Of a stretch of 64,000 bases of DNA, positions 37,323 through 46,043 are shown one piece after another; the stretch's first letter is position 1, and each line of letters opens with the position of its first letter. Origin of the DNA: UBA4582 sp964228885 (lineage in GTDB: Bacteria; Pseudomonadota; Gammaproteobacteria; Pseudomonadales; Azotimanducaceae); assembly GCA_964228885.1 (NCBI GenBank), contig CAXRCG010000064.1, forward strand, positions 44,041-108,040. Reading direction: 5' to 3'. The position numbers and the translations under genes are program-made. Under the pieces are notes generated by a model, which saw only the letters and a program-made list of their open reading frames with translations, made no database searches and was not told the DNA's origin.

Positions 37323-37758
37323 GGCCTTGATCGGTAGCGACCTGTTCCTTCAGCTGCTCATCGCCCTCGATCGCCTTTTTGATCGCCTGGGTCATTTTCG
37401 CACCCTGTTCAATTGTATGATCGTAATGAAACCTCAGTTTCGGTGTGGTTCTCGTTGACAGCGATTTTGCTAAACGAGAACGAAGGAACCCTGACGCATT
37501 CTCAAGCACTTCAGCAGGTCGGATGCTATTTCGTTCCTCTCGTTCAGCATCCTCATCTAAGGACTCACTGGCCCGGAAGGTGTCGCTAGAAAAAGATGTA
37601 AAATACACATCTGCAAAGCCAAGATCCCGGCTTACTTTCACTTCGTTAATTGTAACCAGCCCCAATCTCGGATCTTTTACTTCTTGCTGAATAAGCACCG
37701 CCAGTTCCTTCTGGATATGGTCGGCGACTCTTCTTCCTCTGCTAAACTCTCTCGGCAC
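37303..37758 (-). CDS. rbfA: Ribosome-binding factor A
   Basis: A 151-residue KH-type protein needed for 30S maturation. The N-terminal MPREFSRGRRVADHIQKEL, DPRLGLVTINEVKVSRDL and the C-terminal TPKLRFHYDHTIEQG are the family blocks. It carries about 15 extra residues in the middle (ESLDEDAEREERNSIRPAE). It lies between infB and truB. Confidence 0.96.
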   Translation of the reverse strand: MPREFSRGRRVADHIQKELAVLIQQEVKDPRLGLVTINEVKVSRDLGFADVYFTSFSSDTFRASESLDEDAEREERNSIRPAEVLENASGFLRSRLAKSLSTRTTPKLRFHYDHTIEQGAKMTQAIKKAIEGDEQLKEQVATDQGHGTDSV

Positions 37759-37819
37759 TGTTTACCCTTTACCCTTACCATCTCCTGAGTGTTTAGCGAT
37801 TCCCCTAAAACAGGGAAGA

Positions 37820-40402
37820 CTACAATACCCGGGCAACCTCGCGAGTATCAAACACCTCAATCTGGTCCTTCACTTTTACATCGTTGTAGTTTTTGACGCC
37901 GACGCCGCATTCTGTACCGTTCTTTGCTTCTTCCACCTCACTCTTAAAGTGACGCAGAGATTCAAGCTCGCCTTCATAAATAACCACGTTGTCTCGCAAA
38001 ACCCGAATTTTCTTGCTTCGAAACACCGTGCCTTCAATCACCATGCAGCCTGCAATATTGCCAAACTTCTTAGACTCAAATACGTCTCTAACTTCAGCGA
38101 TACCTACAATATCTTCACGCACCTCAGGTGATAGCATGCCGGAGAGCGCAGCTTTTACATCATCCACCAGGTCGTAAATAACCTTGTAATAACGAAGATC
38201 AAGACCTTCGAGTTCGACAACCTTCCTTGCGGAGTTATCCGCACGCACATTGAAGCCAAAAATCACGGCGCCTGATGTTACGGCCAAATTCACATCTGAT
38301 TCAGTTATACCGCCAACACCAGAAAAGACAACATTCACTTTGACCTCATCATTTCCAAGATCACGCAGTGCAGAGACAATTGCTTCAAGTGATCCTCGGA
38401 CATCAGCTTTCACAACAACATTTAAGTAGTTAATTTCGCTAGCGCCGAAGCTTTCAAGCAAAGTGTCGAGTGATGCAGCCGGGGTAGCTAGGCGTTCGTT
38501 GGTGGCTTTTTCTTTTCTGAACTCGGCTACTTCTCTGGCTTTCTTTTCGTCTTTGGCTACGAGGAAAGGATCGCCAGCCGCAGGCGTTCCGCCCAATCCC
38601 AAGATTGCCACCGGCGTTGCAGGTCCAGCCGACTTAACCTGATTGTTATGCTCATCGTTTATTGCTCGAACGCGACCGTAGTACTCACCCGCAACAATAA
38701 TATCTCCACGACTTAATGTGCCGTTCTGAACCAACAGCGTCGCAACAGGGCCACGACCCTTGTCGAGCTCAGACTCAACGACAACACCTCGCGCCGGACC
38801 CTCGTGCACCGCAGTTAACTCAAGTAGCTCGGCCTGAAGCAACACCGCCTCCAGCAAATTTTCAACACCTTCACCCGTCATTGCAGAAACTGGAATAAAC
38901 TGTGTATCACCGCCCCAATCTTCAGGAATCACGTTTCTCGCAGAGAGTTCATTCTTAACACGGTCGGGATCGGCGCCTTCTTTATCCATCTTGTTGATTG
39001 CAACAACCAATGGGACTTCAGCGTCTTTCGCATGCTGAATGGCTTCTTCGGTTTGAGGCATCACACCATCGTCAGCCGCCACAACCAGAATAACGATATC
39101 TGTACTTTGTGCGCCGCGTGCACGCATAGCTGTAAATGCAGCATGACCAGGTGTGTCAATAAAACATATTTCTCCGTGGTCTGTATTTACTCTGTAGGCA
39201 CCTATATGCTGGGTAATTCCGCCAGCTTCGCCATCAGCGACACCTGCTTTCCGGACGAAATCCAGCAAGGAAGTCTTACCGTGATCCACGTGACCCATCA
39301 CGGTAACGACGGGCGCTCTCGTTTCTGCTTCACCTTCAAGCGCCATCTCTGCTTCAAGATTCTTTTCAATCGCATCCGCGTCCAACAGCTTAACTTCGTG
39401 ACCTAGCTCTTCCACAACAAGCGTGGCAGTTTCCTGATCTATCGTTTGGTTAATATTCGCCATGACGCCGAGGTTCATCAATATTTTAATCACCTCAGCA
39501 GCTTTAACCGATGTTTTTTGCGAGAGCTGGGCTACGGTAATCGACTCTCCGAGTTCGACTTCCCGAGTAACATCCTCCGTTGGCGCCTGAAACTTGTGTT
39601 TTGGTCCTGAGGGACGCGCTGCTGGGCGTTTGGGTCTTGCAGAAGACAGCCCAAGTGTCGCACTTTCAGCTTTCGGATCAAGGTCAGCAGTTTCAGTCAG
39701 AATGCTGAGATCTTCTTCAACATCAAGAATATCTTTCGCCCGACGCTGCTTACCTGCATGCTTGGCTCTTTTCTTTTTCTTGTCATCGACATCATCAAGG
39801 TCACTGCGATCTCGCTTGTCCTTGCGGCTGCTAACCGACGTTTCCGTCGCCGCTTTCTCTACCGGCGTCACCGGTTTCTTGGCTTCTTCCTTTTTACGAA
39901 GTTCTTCTTCGGCTTTAGCTTTTTCCTGTTCGAGTTCTGCCGCGCGTTTCGCTGCATCTTCTTTCAGTTTTGCTTCTTCAGCTTCTTTTTCAGCATGGGC
40001 TGCTTTTCTCAGGGCTTCATCATCGACAACCTTGGTTACAGGCGCATCAACTACCGCTTCCTCAACCACAGGGGCCGGGGCTTCTGGCGCTTCTTCTGTC
40101 TCCGCTCGACGCACATAGGTTCTTTTCTTGCGAACCTCAACGTTGATGGTTCTTCCACGTCCTGCGCTACCCCCAGTTTTAAGGGTACTTAACGTTCGTC
40201 GTTTCAGCGTTATCTTCTTAGGAGACCCACTGGTTTCGCCGTGACTTTTCTTGATATGTGCCAACAACGTTTGCTTTTGAGACTCGGAAACCAATTCATC
40301 CGCTTTGCTTTGGGGCAGGCCAGCCTCTTGCATCTGCTGCAATAACCGATCAACCGGCGCACCCACAGTTTCCGCCAGCTGAGATACAGTTACATCTGCC
40401 AT
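37820..40402 (-). CDS. infB: Translation initiation factor IF-2
   Basis: An 860-residue GTPase that places initiator tRNA on the 30S subunit. An N-terminal IF2-N domain comes first, then a charged Lys/Glu/Ala-rich linker (about 85-270) and a second IF2-N repeat. The G domain has VMGHVDHGKTSLLD, DTPGHAAF and INKMDKEGAD. The C-terminal beta-barrel domains bind fMet-tRNA. It follows nusA in the conserved rimP-nusA-infB-rbfA-truB-rpsO-pnp order. Confidence 0.98.
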   Translation of the reverse strand: MADVTVSQLAETVGAPVDRLLQQMQEAGLPQSKADELVSESQKQTLLAHIKKSHGETSGSPKKITLKRRTLSTLKTGGSAGRGRTINVEVRKKRTYVRRAETEEAPEAPAPVVEEAVVDAPVTKVVDDEALRKAAHAEKEAEEAKLKEDAAKRAAELEQEKAKAEEELRKKEEAKKPVTPVEKAATETSVSSRKDKRDRSDLDDVDDKKKKRAKHAGKQRRAKDILDVEEDLSILTETADLDPKAESATLGLSSARPKRPAARPSGPKHKFQAPTEDVTREVELGESITVAQLSQKTSVKAAEVIKILMNLGVMANINQTIDQETATLVVEELGHEVKLLDADAIEKNLEAEMALEGEAETRAPVVTVMGHVDHGKTSLLDFVRKAGVADGEAGGITQHIGAYRVNTDHGEICFIDTPGHAAFTAMRARGAQSTDIVILVVAADDGVMPQTEEAIQHAKDAEVPLVVAINKMDKEGADPDRVKNELSARNVIPEDWGGDTQFIPVSAMTGEGVENLLEAVLLQAELLELTAVHEGPARGVVVESELDKGRGPVATLLVQNGTLSRGDIIVAGEYYGRVRAINDEHNNQVKSAGPATPVAILGLGGTPAAGDPFLVAKDEKKAREVAEFRKEKATNERLATPAASLDTLLESFGASEINYLNVVVKADVRGSLEAIVSALRDLGNDEVKVNVVFSGVGGITESDVNLAVTSGAVIFGFNVRADNSARKVVELEGLDLRYYKVIYDLVDDVKAALSGMLSPEVREDIVGIAEVRDVFESKKFGNIAGCMVIEGTVFRSKKIRVLRDNVVIYEGELESLRHFKSEVEEAKNGTECGVGVKNYNDVKVKDQIEVFDTREVARVL

Positions 40403-40451
40403 CTATATCTTCCTCTCTATTCCTCGTGATGGATTGAAAAAAGCATGAGGA

Positions 40452-41951
40452 CTATTCCTCCTCGGCCTCTTCAAACCAGGGGGCACGTGCCGTCATAATT
40501 AACGCACCCGCCTTTTCTTCATCAAGATCTTCTATCTCAAGCAAATCGTCGACCGCCTGTTCTGCAAGATCTTCCATAGTAATAATGCCTATCTTCGCGA
40601 GTTGGAAGGCTAATCTTGTATCCATCCCTTCCATCTCTAACAGGTCCTGTGCCGGCTGCGCGCCATCAAGCTCTTCTTCACTGGCTAACTCCAGTGTCGT
40701 AAGTGCACTCTTTGCCCTGTTTCTTAACTCTTCCACAACGTCTTCGTCGAACCCTTCAATCGCAATCATTTCTTCGATTGGAACATACGCTATTTCTTCC
40801 AGCGCATTGAAGCCCTCTTCAACCAAGACAATTGCTACGTCCTCATCTACATCTAGCTGTTCCATGAACATTTCTATAATGGCGCCAGCTTCCTGATTAT
40901 GTTTTTCCGAGGCTTCTTCCTCGGTCATAATATTCAAATCCCAACCGGTAAGTTCTGCTGCAAGACGCACATTCTGACCGCCGCGGCCAATAGCCTGCGC
41001 CAAGTTTTCTTCGTCAACGGCGATGTCCATGCTGCGGGTTTCTTCGTCAACTACAATCGACGCAACCTCAGCAGGCGCCATTGAGTTAATTGCCAGTTGA
41101 GCAATATTGTCATCCCACAAAACAATATCGATCCGTTCATTACCAAGCTCTCCGGAAACTGCCTGTACACGCGAACCACGCATGCCTACACAGGCGCCAA
41201 CGGGGTCAATCCGACCGTCGTTAGTTTTCACCGCTATTTTCGCTCTTGAGCCAGCATCTCTGGCAGCACCCAGAATTTCTATCACGCCATCGGCAACTTC
41301 AGGCACCTCAATCTTAAAGAGTTCTACCAACACATCCGGTGAGGTACGAGACAACGCTAGTTGTGGACCTCGCGCTTCCGGCCTTACTTCTTTGAGTAAT
41401 GCGCGCAAACGGTCATTCACCCGGAAGGTTTCTCGAGGAATCCAATCCTCTCGTAAAAGCACTGCTTCAGCGTTATTACCCAAATCTACAATCACAGCAT
41501 CCCGAGTGACTTTCTTAACTTGTCCGTTCACCAACTCGCCAACTCTAGAACGGTATGCTTCAACTACTTGGGCGCGTTCTGCTTCACGTACCTTTTGAAC
41601 GATAACTTGTTTTGCTGTCTGAGCTGCGATGCGACCGAATTCAACAGATTCAACTTGCTCTTCATGAAAGTCGCCTATCTGTAACGCAGGGTTAATCTCT
41701 TCCGCATCAGTAATATGATACTGGGCCGCCGGAAACTCAGGTTGATCATTGTCCCCAATGACTTCCCAACGTCTGAATGTTTCGTATTCACCCGTTGCAG
41801 TATCGATCACAACCCTTAGATCAACTTCTTCGGTGTATCTTTTCTTAGTAGCAGTTGCCAGCGCCAGTTCAAGTGCATCAATGATGACTTCTCTCGGCAC
41901 GCCTTTCTCGTTAGAGACCGAATCCACTACTAATAATATTTCTTTGCTCAT
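40452..41951 (-). CDS. nusA: Transcription elongation/termination factor NusA
   Basis: A 499-residue RNA polymerase-binding factor. The N-terminal domain is followed by an S1 domain (LVNGQVKKVTRDAVIVDLG), two KH domains (PVGACVGMRGSRVQAVSGEL and AQAIGRGGQNVRLAAELTG) and two acidic C-terminal helix-hairpin-helix repeats. It modulates pausing, intrinsic termination and rRNA antitermination. Two intrinsic terminators lie in the leader of its operon, which would allow feedback through NusA itself. Confidence 0.98.
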   Translation of the reverse strand: MSKEILLVVDSVSNEKGVPREVIIDALELALATATKKRYTEEVDLRVVIDTATGEYETFRRWEVIGDNDQPEFPAAQYHITDAEEINPALQIGDFHEEQVESVEFGRIAAQTAKQVIVQKVREAERAQVVEAYRSRVGELVNGQVKKVTRDAVIVDLGNNAEAVLLREDWIPRETFRVNDRLRALLKEVRPEARGPQLALSRTSPDVLVELFKIEVPEVADGVIEILGAARDAGSRAKIAVKTNDGRIDPVGACVGMRGSRVQAVSGELGNERIDIVLWDDNIAQLAINSMAPAEVASIVVDEETRSMDIAVDEENLAQAIGRGGQNVRLAAELTGWDLNIMTEEEASEKHNQEAGAIIEMFMEQLDVDEDVAIVLVEEGFNALEEIAYVPIEEMIAIEGFDEDVVEELRNRAKSALTTLELASEEELDGAQPAQDLLEMEGMDTRLAFQLAKIGIITMEDLAEQAVDDLLEIEDLDEEKAGALIMTARAPWFEEAEEE

Positions 41952-42012
41952 CTCACTGCCTCAATTTGACAACATAGTTCATTCAGCGCGATCCCTTTAC
42001 CCGTCAGCCAAA

Positions 42013-42459
42013 CTAGATTTCTGGTACTACATTTGCCCTATCAATCATCTCGTAGGGGAACAACGTCTCTTCTTCGCCCACCCTCAACACCACATCTTGC
42101 TCTTCTGTTCCTACTAACAAACCGGTAAAACGCTTCTTACCGTCAAAAGGCTTGTTCAACTTCAACTTCACCTGGAAGCCTTTCATTAGATCAAACTGTT
42201 CAAAAGTAAACAGTCGCCTGTCCATCCCCGGCGAAGACACTTCCAGTGTGTACTGCCCTTTCAGCGGTTCTTCAACGTCCAACAAACTACCGACCTGGCG
42301 ACTGACACTGGCACAGTCATCTACATCAATTCCGTTTTCAGAATCGATAAAAACTTTTAGAACCGAGTAACGTCCCTGGGTAAGATATTCCAGCCCCCAG
42401 AGTTCAAAACCCATACCAGTCACAACCGGCTCTATCAAAGATCTTAGCTGTGCACTCAA
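42013..42459 (-). CDS. rimP: Ribosome maturation factor RimP
   Basis: A 148-residue protein for 30S assembly. The core reads GIDVDDCASVSRQVGSLLDVEEP and YTLEVSSPGMDRRLFT. A TTG at 42459 gives MSAQLRSLIEPVV, which aligns with Pseudomonas RimP. TTGs at 42465 and 42477 are in frame and no ATG is available, so the start is uncertain by a few codons. An intrinsic terminator ends about 13 bases before the start. Confidence 0.93.
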   Translation of the reverse strand: MSAQLRSLIEPVVTGMGFELWGLEYLTQGRYSVLKVFIDSENGIDVDDCASVSRQVGSLLDVEEPLKGQYTLEVSSPGMDRRLFTFEQFDLMKGFQVKLKLNKPFDGKKRFTGLLVGTEEQDVVLRVGEEETLFPYEMIDRANVVPEI

Positions 42460-42471
42460 ACCCAAGTTCCA

Positions 42472-42498
42472 AAACAAAAAATGGGCACAAAGCCCATT
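42472..42498 (-). terminator. Intrinsic terminator immediately before rimP
   Basis: On the minus strand AATGGGC-TTTGT-GCCCATT forms a perfect seven-base-pair stem, followed by TTTTGTTTT. It ends about 13 bases before the rimP start codon and directly borders its ribosome-binding region, so it may act as an attenuator. Confidence 0.8.
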
Positions 42499-42558
42499 CC
42501 ATCTCGCAATATCTGCCCTCTCGCTCTTTTAAAGCTGGTCGGCCAAATCTCGCGTCCA

Positions 42559-42583
42559 ATAAAAAGCCCCTAAAGAGGGGCTT
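42559..42583 (-). terminator. Intrinsic terminator after tRNA-fMet
   Basis: On the minus strand AAGCCCCT-CTTT-AGGGGCTT forms a perfect eight-base-pair stem, followed by TTTATT. It lies about 160 bases after the initiator tRNA and 100 before rimP. Confidence 0.88.
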
Positions 42584-42743
42584 CTCGAAAACTCAACTCG
42601 CTATGGCAACCATTTGTCACCCAAGCCCTTCTTGTTCGACTCTCTTGTTGTGGTAGTGAGCGCGACATTTAATTTCGCCACTCACACTCTGATACAGTTA
42701 TCACCACAACAACTTTATCTATTTCTTAAGACTTTCCCTGTTG

Positions 42744-42820
<77 letters not shown>

Positions 42821-42835
42821 TCAACAAGGGGCCGA

Positions 42836-42864
42836 ATTATAGGGGGGAGACGCAGGTTGGTCAA
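42836..42864 (-). promoter_or_regulatory. Sigma-70 promoter of tRNA-fMet
   Basis: On the minus strand TTGACC (42864-42859) and TATAAT (42841-42836) have a 17-base spacer. They are followed by the GC-rich discriminator TCGGCCCC, as expected for a stringently controlled stable-RNA promoter. The predicted start is about 10 bases before the tRNA. Confidence 0.88.
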
Positions 42865-43008
42865 CAGAATAAATGAAAACGATTAAGATATCTTGGAAAG
42901 GGCCAAATCAACGACAAAAGCATTCAAAGCGCGGATTCAGTGGATTTGGGGTGTCGGCAATTAGGACTTAACGGGCCTTCTAGGGCGGAAACTGAAGATT
43001 TGATGCTG

Positions 43009-43088
43009 AAAAGAGGACGTGACGGTCCGGCGTCTCGGCCTCCACGGGAAGAGAGGGCTTGACGGTCCGGCGCTCCGGCCTCCACGGG
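43009..43088 (-). repeat. Tandem 40-base duplication between tRNA-Leu and tRNA-fMet
   Basis: Two adjacent 40-base units, 34 of 40 positions identical by eye. Each contains a GGCCGG...CCGG-type hairpin. Each also carries two blocks (CGTGGAGG and TCAAG-CCTCTCTT) that match the T-arm and 3' acceptor side of the tRNA-Leu just upstream. They look like degenerate copies of that tRNA end with an insert of about 16 bases. The remaining 200 or so bases of the spacer hold only the tRNA-fMet promoter. Confidence 0.75.
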
Positions 43089-43116
43089 CCAGCTGATGTA
43101 GGAACTAAAAAGTTTT

Positions 43117-43203
43117 TGGTGCCGAAGAGAGGACTTGAACCTCCACGAGCTAAAGCTCACTACCCCCTCAAGGTAGCGTGTCTACCAATTTCACCACTTC
43201 GGC
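43117..43203 (-). tRNA. tRNA-Leu (GAG)
   Basis: An 87-base class II tRNA beginning GCCGAAGTGGTGAAATTGG. The anticodon is GAG in CTACCTTGAGGGGGTAG, with a long variable arm (GTGAGCTTTAGCTC), T-loop TTCAAGT and encoded CCA. It starts nine bases after the secG stop and is probably co-transcribed with secG. Confidence 0.96.
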
Positions 43204-43211
43204 ATAAAAAA

Positions 43212-43628
43212 CTACTGATCCTCCGGAATAATTGACTCCGAGGGACGATCAAGCTCAGGCATTTCTGACTCTGCTGGCTCAACCTGCTCAAGCGTGGGTA
43301 ACAAAAAGTCTTCGCCGAGCGATTGCGGGGCCGTTTGCTCTATCGCCGCTGGAATACCAACATCTCTCGCGGCAGCCGATTTCGTTTTCGCGAAGTAGGC
43401 CAAACCGAAACTCGTCAGAAAAAACGCAATAGCTATGGCAGAGGTGCTTTTGCTTAGAAAATTGCCGGCACCTCCGCTACCAAATACAGTTGCTGACGCG
43501 CCGCTACCAAATCCTGAACCCATATCAGCGCCTTTACCGTGCTGAATTAGCACAAGCCCTATTATGGCCAGCGCTGCGAGTACGTGCAGTACCAGTATTA
43601 TCGTTTCAACAATTTGTAAATCCATCAT
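43212..43628 (-). CDS. secG: Preprotein translocase subunit SecG
   Basis: A 138-residue inner-membrane protein with two helices (about 8-28 and 60-80). The conserved LIQHGKGADMGSGFGSGASATVFG lies between them, and an acidic Pro/Glu-rich tail extends past the usual length of about 110. It forms the SecYEG export channel. Its position between tpiA and tRNA-Leu is standard. Confidence 0.95.
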   Translation of the reverse strand: MMDLQIVETIILVLHVLAALAIIGLVLIQHGKGADMGSGFGSGASATVFGSGGAGNFLSKSTSAIAIAFFLTSFGLAYFAKTKSAAARDVGIPAAIEQTAPQSLGEDFLLPTLEQVEPAESEMPELDRPSESIIPEDQ

Positions 43629-43708
43629 TCTATTATTACTCTTGTCTGTAACATCTTGGCTACTTTTATCCGCTGGCCCACATTCCTGCTCAACCCGCGG
43701 TGACTCGC

Positions 43709-44458
43709 TTATCTCGCTGCAGCTTCACAAATCGCTAGAAACGAGTCTGCATCAAGAGAGGCCCCGCCAACCAGTGCGCCATCAATATCTTCCATGGCAA
43801 ATAGCGCCTTTGCGTTCTCCGGCTTCACACTACCACCATAAAGAATTCTAATTTTTTCTCCAACCCGCTCACTTTCTTCGGCCAGTCTTTTTCGAATCAG
43901 CATGTGCACCGCTTCTGCCTCTTCAGCCGTGGCACTTTTCCCTGTTCCAATCGCCCAAACCGGCTCGTATGCAACTATTGAGCGGCTAAAACCTTCTATT
44001 CCGACAATTTTAATCACTTCATTAACCTGTCGGAGGACAACTGACTCCGTCTCACCGGCTTCTCGTTCGGTAAGTGTTTCACCAACGCATAAAATGGGTA
44101 CCAAACCACCATCGAGCGCTGCCATGCACTTAGCAGCAACTATTTCATCGGTTTCGCCAAACAATTCCCTGCGTTCCGAATGCCCGATTAGCGTATGACT
44201 GCAACCAACGTCGGCTAACATCGCTGCGCTGATTTCACCGGTGAAAGCGCCTGCTTTGTTCGATTCCAAATTTTGAGCTGACAACTCTACAACGCTTTGC
44301 TGAACCAGACCTGCGGCCATATCCATAAAAACGAAGGGTGGACAGACTATCCGGTCACAGCCCACGTCCTCATTCGCAGTGATTGCTAGCAACAAGGCTC
44401 GAACGCTCTCCCGTGAGCCGTTCATTTTCCAATTGCCGACGATCAAAGGTTTTCTCAA
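43709..44458 (-). CDS. tpiA: Triosephosphate isomerase
   Basis: A 249-residue TIM-barrel enzyme. GNWKMNG at the N-terminus has the catalytic Lys. HSERRELFGE carries the catalytic His, and the active-site signature AYEPVWAIGTGK carries the Glu. The start is set at TTG 44458 because GGGGGAG precedes it and the product begins MRKPLIVGNWKMN as in E. coli; a further TTG at 44488 gives an odd extension. Confidence 0.96.
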   Translation of the reverse strand: MRKPLIVGNWKMNGSRESVRALLLAITANEDVGCDRIVCPPFVFMDMAAGLVQQSVVELSAQNLESNKAGAFTGEISAAMLADVGCSHTLIGHSERRELFGETDEIVAAKCMAALDGGLVPILCVGETLTEREAGETESVVLRQVNEVIKIVGIEGFSRSIVAYEPVWAIGTGKSATAEEAEAVHMLIRKRLAEESERVGEKIRILYGGSVKPENAKALFAMEDIDGALVGGASLDADSFLAICEAAAR

Positions 44459-44558
44459 AATCTGATTCTCCCCCAAAAGCGGCGGCAAATCTTAACGGCT
44501 TTGAAAGGCGTTTTCAATAAAACTTCCTGACACCAGACCTTTAGCTTGCTTTCAATAT

Positions 44559-45890
44559 TCACGCAATCGCGTTTTCCACCACCGCGGCAAGATCTCGCGC
44601 CAGATTATCTACCATGTGAGCATCCTCGCCTTCAACCATCACCCGAACGACTGGTTCTGTACCAGATGGTCTCAGAAGTACCCGACCTTTACCCGCCAAA
44701 GTTTCCTCTGTTTTAGCGACAGCAGCTTTCACCTCCTCTGTGTTGACTACAGCCTTATGGCATCGAACATTAATCATCTTTTGCGGAAACTTGGTCATCC
44801 TACCCTTTAATTCCTGGAGACTTTTGCCCGAATCAACGATCGCCTCCACAACACTCAGCGCTGACACGACGCCATCACCGGTACTTGTAAGATTCAGGCA
44901 CAGCATGTGGCCAGATGATTCTCCTCCCAGTTGCCAGTTATTTGCCTGCAGCTCCGCAAGCACGTATCGATCGCCCACATCAGCACGAACAAACGGTATA
45001 TCTTCATTCTTGAGGCAAAGTTCCAGTCCAAAATTGCTCATTAGCGTGCCTACAACCCCCCCTTGTAGGGTGCCTTTGTCCTTTTGGTGACCCGCAACAA
45101 CCATTAGCAATTCATCGCCATCAACGATCTCGCCTTGATGGTCAGCCATAATCAACCGGTCGCCATCACCATCAAGCGCTATACCAAAGTCCGCGCGAGA
45201 ATCGAGTACGGCTCGTTGCAGAGCGTGCGGTTCTGTCGATCCGACCAACTCATTGATGTTGAGTCCGTTTGGCTGAACCCCTATTGCGATCACTTCCGCT
45301 CCCAGTTCGCGGAAAACACTTGGAGCGATGTGATAGGTTGCCCCGTGCGCACAATCAACGACGATTCGTCTGCCTTTCAGATTCTCAGATGCCTTGTAAC
45401 AACCTTTGCAGAACTCGATATATCTACCTGCAGCATCGTTAATTCTTGAAACTTTGCCTATCTGGTCGGACGCAACAACTTCCATCGGTTGGTCTAACAT
45501 CTCTTCGATTGCATGTTCTATCTCATCATCGAGCTTTTCGCCGATTCCGGAGAAAAATTTAATTCCATTGTCGTAATAAGGATTATGGGAAGCGCTGATG
45601 ACAATCCCGGCTTGCGCGTTGAATGTTCGAGTCAGGTAGGCAATCGCCGGCGTCGGCATTGGGCCGAGTAGAGAAACATCGACACCGGCCGAGACCAGAC
45701 CAGCCTCCAGCGCCGACTCTAGCATGTAACCAGATATTCTCGTGTCTTTCCCAATGAGTATGTGTCCTTTCCCAGCGTTGGAAAAAACCTTACCAGCGGC
45801 CCAACCCAGCCGCAGCATAAATTCGGGGGTTATCGGTGCTTCCCCTACCTTTCCACGTATTCCGTCTGTCCCAAAATATCTTTTTTTCAT
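44559..45890 (-). CDS. glmM: Phosphoglucosamine mutase
   Basis: A 443-residue phosphohexomutase making glucosamine-1-phosphate for UDP-GlcNAc synthesis. The N-terminal FGTDGIRGKVG, the phosphoserine loop GIVISASHNPYYDNG, the metal loop LDGDGDRL and the sugar-phosphate loop RPSGTEPVVRVM are complete. ATG 45890 is preferred over the adjacent GTG at 45893. The gene usually found before it, folP, is missing. Confidence 0.96.
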   Translation of the reverse strand: MKKRYFGTDGIRGKVGEAPITPEFMLRLGWAAGKVFSNAGKGHILIGKDTRISGYMLESALEAGLVSAGVDVSLLGPMPTPAIAYLTRTFNAQAGIVISASHNPYYDNGIKFFSGIGEKLDDEIEHAIEEMLDQPMEVVASDQIGKVSRINDAAGRYIEFCKGCYKASENLKGRRIVVDCAHGATYHIAPSVFRELGAEVIAIGVQPNGLNINELVGSTEPHALQRAVLDSRADFGIALDGDGDRLIMADHQGEIVDGDELLMVVAGHQKDKGTLQGGVVGTLMSNFGLELCLKNEDIPFVRADVGDRYVLAELQANNWQLGGESSGHMLCLNLTSTGDGVVSALSVVEAIVDSGKSLQELKGRMTKFPQKMINVRCHKAVVNTEEVKAAVAKTEETLAGKGRVLLRPSGTEPVVRVMVEGEDAHMVDNLARDLAAVVENAIA

Positions 45891-45956
45891 CACACGATTT
45901 CTTTCTTAAGTAGAGAATTTTATGGTGGTGCTGAGAAATTATCAGAGGTCCACTGA

Positions 45957-45976
45957 CGCCAGACTGTGGTCTGGCG
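45957..45976 (-). other. Hairpin in the ftsH-glmM gap
   Basis: CGCCAGAC-CACA-GTCTGGCG is a perfect eight-base-pair stem without a following T-run. It lies in the 153-base gap where folP is expected. Confidence 0.5.
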
Positions 45977-46043
45977 ACAGGACGGGGGGAAGCATACTAC
46001 AAATAGCGAATGGGCAATTAGGCGATTATAGATAAAAGGTAGA

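Noticed and set aside
39594..40118. Plus-strand Ser/Ala-rich frame of 174 codons opposite infB
   Set aside because: It mirrors the charged linker of IF-2; codon bias and homology support infB on the minus strand.
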